This document shows positions 8,697 to 11,812 of a stretch of 11,812 nt of DNA, in pieces. The DNA comes from Phycisphaerae bacterium (GTDB taxonomy: Bacteria; Planctomycetota; Phycisphaerae; Phycisphaerales; SM1A02), in contig VGXJ01000029.1 of the NCBI GenBank assembly GCA_016873375.1, positions 1 to 11,812 on the forward strand, written 5' to 3'. Position 1 is the first letter of the stretch. Every line of letters starts with the position of its first letter. The notes beneath the pieces are model-generated. The model did not search any database, had not been told where the DNA came from, and was given only the letters and a program-made list of their open reading frames with translations. The position numbers and the translations under genes are program-made.

Positions 8697-8702
8697 GTCC
8701 TC

Positions 8703-9221
8703 ATGTCCAGCAGTGACTTCGAGCTCGGTCGTTTCGGCGGTCTGTGTGCAATCACAGGCGAAGCGATCGCCCCGGGCGCACCATTCGTCGCGGCTATGGT
8801 GGAGCAGGATCTCGCCGACGCGCCGCCCTTCGCGCGCGTGGACGTGAGCGTGCAGGCGTGGGATGAGGGGCGCAGGCCCGACCGGCTGCTGGCGTTCTGG
8901 CGGACCACCGCTCCGGAGCCCGGCCAGAAGCGCCAGGCCTTCATCGACGATGAGACGCTGCTGGACATGGTCCGCCGCATGGACGGTACGGATCCGCGGC
9001 GTGCGCGCTACCGGTGGCTGCTGGCGCTGATCCTCCTGCGCAAGCGGGCCCTTCGTCACCTGCGGATCGATCAGGGCTCCGACGGCGAGCGCTGGCTCTT
9101 CATGCCTCGCGGCGCGGACGAGGGGACCGAGCCGATCGCGGTGACGAACCCCGGCCTTCGTGACGATGAAGTGCAGGACCTGGCCGACCAGCTCGGCGAG
9201 GTGCTGCGGAGCGAGGCATGA
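8703..9221 (+). CDS. Conserved-looking hypothetical protein, 172 aa
   Basis: I do not recognise a named family with certainty. The protein looks cytoplasmic (no signal peptide or membrane helix). It begins with a compact motif, FGGLCAITGEAIAPGAPFVAA (residues 11-31), resembling half of a zinc-ribbon-like C-x-x-TG-x-x-x-x-PG unit, but Cys15 is the only cysteine. It continues with FARVDVSVQAWDEG, LLAFWRTTAP and FIDDETLLDMVRRM (80-93), then a basic helix (about 103-121, WLLALILLRKRALRHL) and an acidic C-terminus. I recall similar proteins with an FW(K/R)T...P and VDDE core in planctomycetes, but this is from memory and unchecked. The start ATG at 8703 is chosen because the frame upstream runs over cdaA. 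It overlaps the next gene by ATGA. The translational coupling suggests a role linked to the lipoprotein and membrane protein downstream. Confidence 0.85.
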   Translation: MSSSDFELGRFGGLCAITGEAIAPGAPFVAAMVEQDLADAPPFARVDVSVQAWDEGRRPDRLLAFWRTTAPEPGQKRQAFIDDETLLDMVRRMDGTDPRRARYRWLLALILLRKRALRHLRIDQGSDGERWLFMPRGADEGTEPIAVTNPGLRDDEVQDLADQLGEVLRSEA

Positions 9222-9985
9222 GGCTCGCGGCCCCGCTGCTGGCCATGGCCGTGCTGTCGATCGGCGGATGCTGCGTGACCCGTCCCGCGCAGCCGCCGAT
9301 GCCGATCGAGGAGTTCCGCTCGCGGCAGGCATCGCGCGTGGAACGCACCGCTGCCATCACGGCCACCGGGACACTGGAGTTGCGTTGGCGCGATGCCGGT
9401 GGCAAGCACTTTGAATCCGTCGACGTGCAGTGGTGGCTCGAGCGCCCGGACTCCACGGCGCTCCTTCTCAAGAAGCTCGGTGAGCGCATGGCCCTCGCTG
9501 GTCGCGACCAGCATGAAGCCTGGGTGATCGACCTGCGTCCCAAGCCACCCCAGTTGCGCGTGATCACCAAGGGGCAGGAGCCCGAGGGCTGGGCCCAGGC
9601 GCTCCTGCCGATGCACTTGCCTTGGCTGCTCGGCGTGTCGCCGCTGCCGACCCCGGAACCACAGCGCTCGTGGGATGAAGATGGACTGGCGTGGTCATCC
9701 TGGGGCGATCGTGCCATCGGCTGGGATCATCTGGGGCGACCGCGAGCCGCACGCATCCTCGTCGAGGATCGCATCGTGGCCACCTCGGAACTCGATGCCG
9801 GGCAGTGGCGCATGCTCGCCGGCGTGGAGGTGCTCTGTGGGCACTGCACCCTTCGCTCTCCACAACACGATGCGATGGCGGACCTCTACTTGTACGAACC
9901 GTCCTCATTCGAGCCCGGCAGCAAGGCCAAGGTGCTGAAGCTTGCTGAACTCCGCGATGCCCTGCAGCCGGAGCTCGTGCCATGA
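9218..9985 (+). CDS. Predicted outer-envelope lipoprotein, possibly LolA/LolB-like
   Basis: The 255-residue product starts with a short lipoprotein signal peptide (MRLAAPLLAMAVLSIGGC) with a lipobox-like IGGC; Cys18 would be lipidated, and Cys19 follows. The mature part has alternating strands: TATGTLELRWRDAGG (49-63), VDVQWWLERPDSTALLLKK (68-86), MALAGRDQHEAWVIDL (91-106), then a segment ending in ARILVEDRIVAT and MADLYLYEPSSF. This order, with an early G-T-L-E-L strand and a later DVQ-W-x-L-x-R-P strand, resembles the unclosed beta-barrel of LolA/LolB lipoprotein carriers, but identity is too weak to name it. A GGAG ribosome-binding site and ATGA overlaps at both ends tie it to its neighbours. 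Anchoring to the outer membrane or periplasmic face of the inner membrane is inferred; residues +2 and +3 after the lipid cysteine are Cys and Val. Confidence 0.85.
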   Translation: MRLAAPLLAMAVLSIGGCCVTRPAQPPMPIEEFRSRQASRVERTAAITATGTLELRWRDAGGKHFESVDVQWWLERPDSTALLLKKLGERMALAGRDQHEAWVIDLRPKPPQLRVITKGQEPEGWAQALLPMHLPWLLGVSPLPTPEPQRSWDEDGLAWSSWGDRAIGWDHLGRPRAARILVEDRIVATSELDAGQWRMLAGVEVLCGHCTLRSPQHDAMADLYLYEPSSFEPGSKAKVLKLAELRDALQPELVP

Positions 9986-11505
9986 TCGATGTGATGCGGT
10001 CGCGGCGTTGGATCCGCCGTGCACTCATCGCGTTGGTGTGCATGCTGTCGTTGCCGGCACACGCGCAGCAGGCCACCGGCGACGGGATGCTCCGCGTGGC
10101 GTCGAGCGGGGATCACGTGTGGGTCGTCGTTCCCACGCCTGGGGCTGGAGGCATGCAGGGTGCGAGGATCATGCACCACGCGGCCGACATGGGGCCGCTC
10201 GGCACGCGGCAGGCCTTCGAGTTTGCGCGACCGGTCGTCGATCTCGTGGCGACGGGTGATCGGCTCTGGGTCGTGTTCGGCCCGGAGCAGGGTCGGCCCG
10301 GCGAACCGGTCTTCGATGTGGCCAGTTCGACGGTGCGGCGCAACCTCGCTGTTGGTACGTACTACGACCTGCCGCTGGGCTCGATGAAGCTGGAGCCGCA
10401 GGTGGCGGCCGATGGCTGGCGCGGCATGGCGGCCCTTCCCGGATCGCCCGCCGTCGCGCGCCGCACGCAAGCGGGCATCGAAGTCGTGTACCCGACCGCG
10501 ACATCGTGGAGCCCTGTCGAGGTGCCCGCGGATCTGCCAGATGGCACGTGGTTCGTGCCATGGCCCGTTCAGGGTCAGCCATCCGCTGCGCTTGCGGCGC
10601 TCGAGGGCGAAGGGCTGCGGACGTGGACCAGGCTCGGCGACCAGTGGACCTCGCAGCGCTGGCCCGTGCCATCGGCGACCGTGCATGTCGTTCCCGGTGC
10701 GTCGCGACCGACGATCGTGAACTTGAGCGAAGGCCGTCGTGATCTGGTGTCGCTCACGCCATCCGGCGCAGTCGTCGCGTACGAGCTCCACGCGAGTGCC
10801 GACCCGTGGTGCGTGGCTGGGCGAGGCGATCGCTTCGTGGTCTTCAGCCTGCGTGGCAAGGAACTCTTCATGTCGGTGCTCGGCATGGATGGATCGACGG
10901 CTTCAGACGCTGAGCCGGTGAAGGAACAGGCGCGGACCACTGGTCTCTGGCTTCATCTGCCTTTGCTCGGCGCGATCACCGTGGCGGCGCTTCTGGCCGT
11001 CTTCCTCTTGCGATCGGGTCCTGATGCTGCGGGCGTGCTGCCCGCAGGTTGGGAACCGCTGCCGCTGGGCCGACGCGCGCTGGCGCTCGTGATCGACCTA
11101 GCGCCTGGTGCAGCCGCGGCGATGCTGCTCCTGCAGGCCACGCCGCGGGAGTTGCTGGCGATGCCGTCGTGGACTGCCGATTCCACCGCGGCCGCGGCCT
11201 CAAGCCTGATGCTCGTGGCGGGATGGGCGCAGGCATCCATCATCGAGTCGTTCCTTGGTGCATCGATCGGGAAGTGGCTGGTGGGCAGTGTCGTCGTGAG
11301 CACCGAGCCGGGATCCCCGTGGCGTGCCTCGGTCGCGCGTCGCGCGCTGCGCTGCCTGCTTGCGTTGGTCGTGCTCTTCGCGCCGGCGCTCGGCTTTCTC
11401 ACCATGGTCCATCCGGCCCTGCAGGGGTTGCCGGAGCAACTCACCCGCACTGCGGTCGCACGCCGGGCGCGCGTGCCGGTCCCGCCGCCGCCACCGATGC
11501 CGTGA
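9982..11505 (+). CDS. Signal-peptide protein with beta-rich domain and C-terminal RDD membrane domain
   Basis: The 507-residue product has an N-terminal signal peptide (about 1-28, basic RSRRWIRR, then a hydrophobic core and AHA before Q29). A beta-rich exported domain follows (about 30-315) with repeated blade-like segments SSGDHVWVVVP (41-51), ATGDRLWVVFG (90-100) and GRGDRFVVFSL (280-290), suggesting a beta-propeller-like fold. A membrane helix (about 323-343) leads to an RDD-family domain (358-480): PLGRRALALVIDLAPG has the expected Arg365 and Asp372, FLGASIGKWLVGSVVV fits the third conserved block, and three to four membrane segments are present. A proline-rich tail closes the protein. 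RDD domains are found in many small membrane proteins of poorly known function. A GGAG ribosome-binding site and an ATGA overlap couple it to the lipoprotein gene. An alternative start at residue 5 would not change the reading. Confidence 0.88.
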   Translation: MIDVMRSRRWIRRALIALVCMLSLPAHAQQATGDGMLRVASSGDHVWVVVPTPGAGGMQGARIMHHAADMGPLGTRQAFEFARPVVDLVATGDRLWVVFGPEQGRPGEPVFDVASSTVRRNLAVGTYYDLPLGSMKLEPQVAADGWRGMAALPGSPAVARRTQAGIEVVYPTATSWSPVEVPADLPDGTWFVPWPVQGQPSAALAALEGEGLRTWTRLGDQWTSQRWPVPSATVHVVPGASRPTIVNLSEGRRDLVSLTPSGAVVAYELHASADPWCVAGRGDRFVVFSLRGKELFMSVLGMDGSTASDAEPVKEQARTTGLWLHLPLLGAITVAALLAVFLLRSGPDAAGVLPAGWEPLPLGRRALALVIDLAPGAAAAMLLLQATPRELLAMPSWTADSTAAAASSLMLVAGWAQASIIESFLGASIGKWLVGSVVVSTEPGSPWRASVARRALRCLLALVVLFAPALGFLTMVHPALQGLPEQLTRTAVARRARVPVPPPPPMP

Positions 11506-11521
11506 CACCCGTGGCGGCGTG

Positions 11522-11562
11522 CCGAAAGCGGGGCGACATCGAGTTCCTGCCGCTCGTTTCGG
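11522..11562. terminator. Imperfect hairpin between convergent genes
   Basis: In the 82-bp gap between the RDD gene and the gnd gene, CCGAAAGCGG (11522-11531) can pair with CCGC (11550-11553) and TTTCGG (11557-11562) with a 3-nt bulge. No T-run follows. It is the only terminator-like structure I see between these convergent genes; nothing else is evident in the gap. Confidence 0.25.
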
Positions 11563-11587
11563 TCTGAGGGAAGCGCGCCTTGATCGT

Positions 11588-11812
11588 TCAGGCCTGCTTG
11601 CGTTCGAGGTGCCCGCCGAAGCCCTTGCGCATCGCGCTGCAGACCTTGTCGGCGAAGAGGGCCTCGCCGCGGCTTGAGAAGCGCTCGAAGAGCGAAGCCG
11701 TGAGGACATGCGCCGGCACACCGAGGTCGACTGCCGCCTGCACCGTCCAGCGACCCTCGCCGCTGTCGCTCACGCGGCCGGCGAAGGAGTCGAGGTTGGG
11801 ATCCCCGGCCAT
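11588..11812 (-). CDS. gnd: 6-phosphogluconate dehydrogenase (decarboxylating), C-terminal part
   Basis: Only the last 74 codons are inside the window; the gene continues beyond 11812, so the Met at the edge is probably internal. The piece carries the family pattern GRVSDSGEGRWTVQAAVDLGVP and SLFERFSSRGEALFADKVCSAMRKGFGGH typical of the C-terminal helical domain of the shorter bacterial 6-phosphogluconate dehydrogenases (about 300-340 residues). The complete enzyme oxidises and decarboxylates 6-phosphogluconate to ribulose 5-phosphate with NAD(P)+ in the pentose phosphate pathway. It converges with the RDD gene. Assignment is firm at family level; cofactor preference cannot be seen from this fragment. 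Confidence 0.92.
   Translation of the reverse strand: MAGDPNLDSFAGRVSDSGEGRWTVQAAVDLGVPAHVLTASLFERFSSRGEALFADKVCSAMRKGFGGHLERKQA

Noticed and set aside
8058..8702. Upstream extension of the 172-aa gene
   Set aside because: The frame is open across cdaA, but this part is His/Glu/Arg-rich antisense sequence. The conserved-looking protein starts at 8703.
8679..9332. N-terminal extension of CdaA to 9332
   Set aside because: It would overlap the whole divergent gene and lacks homology to CdaA. The start at 8678 gives the normal family length.
9886..10791. 301-codon minus-strand open frame opposite the lipoprotein and RDD genes
   Set aside because: His/Arg-rich antisense shadow. The plus-strand genes have signal peptides, ribosome-binding sites and coupled starts.

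Overview
The window is high-GC bacterial chromosome with dense core genes and no sign of mobile DNA. It contains no transposase, integrase, CRISPR array, tRNA or rRNA that I can see. The gene set points to a Gram-negative bacterium. My best guess is Planctomycetota, possibly a Phycisphaerae-like lineage. The reasons are the classical rplK-rplA-rplJ-rplL-rpoB order next to a cyclic di-AMP synthase/YbbR pair, a lipid-anchored protein, an RDD membrane protein, and a small conserved-looking protein of a type I associate with planctomycetes. The phylum is inferred, not proven.

Left part (1-5254, minus strand): a ribosomal protein/RNA polymerase operon reading right to left. The order is rplK (L11), rplA (L1), rplJ (L10), rplL (L7/L12), then rpoB, whose 3' end lies beyond the left edge. 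The first three genes are tightly packed. The rplL-rpoB gap of 291 bp is unusual: it holds four perfect GC-rich hairpins, a G-rich run and a good sigma70-like promoter. This suggests that polymerase subunit expression is partly uncoupled from ribosomal protein expression.

Middle (5255-6820): a 267-bp divergent control region, then tyrS (tyrosyl-tRNA synthetase) on the plus strand. secE and nusG, which often precede rplK, are absent here.

Right part (6826-8678, minus strand): cdaA, a membrane diadenylate cyclase, overlaps a ybbR/cdaR-like gene by 4 nt. Together they form a cyclic di-AMP synthesis module. The cyclase has non-standard residues in two conserved active-site motifs. Only 24 bp away, a divergent plus-strand operon starts (8703-11505). 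It encodes a 172-aa protein of unknown function, a predicted lipoprotein and a signal-peptide/RDD membrane protein, all linked by ATGA overlaps. The window ends with the C-terminal part of a 6-phosphogluconate dehydrogenase gene on the minus strand.

The most interesting points are the altered CdaA active site, the compact divergent junction between the cyclic di-AMP module and the uncharacterised envelope operon, the hairpin-rich rplL-rpoB gap, and the altered rifampicin-pocket residues in RpoB. I do not see a clear novel defence or mobile system. The uncharacterised envelope operon is the best candidate for undescribed biology.
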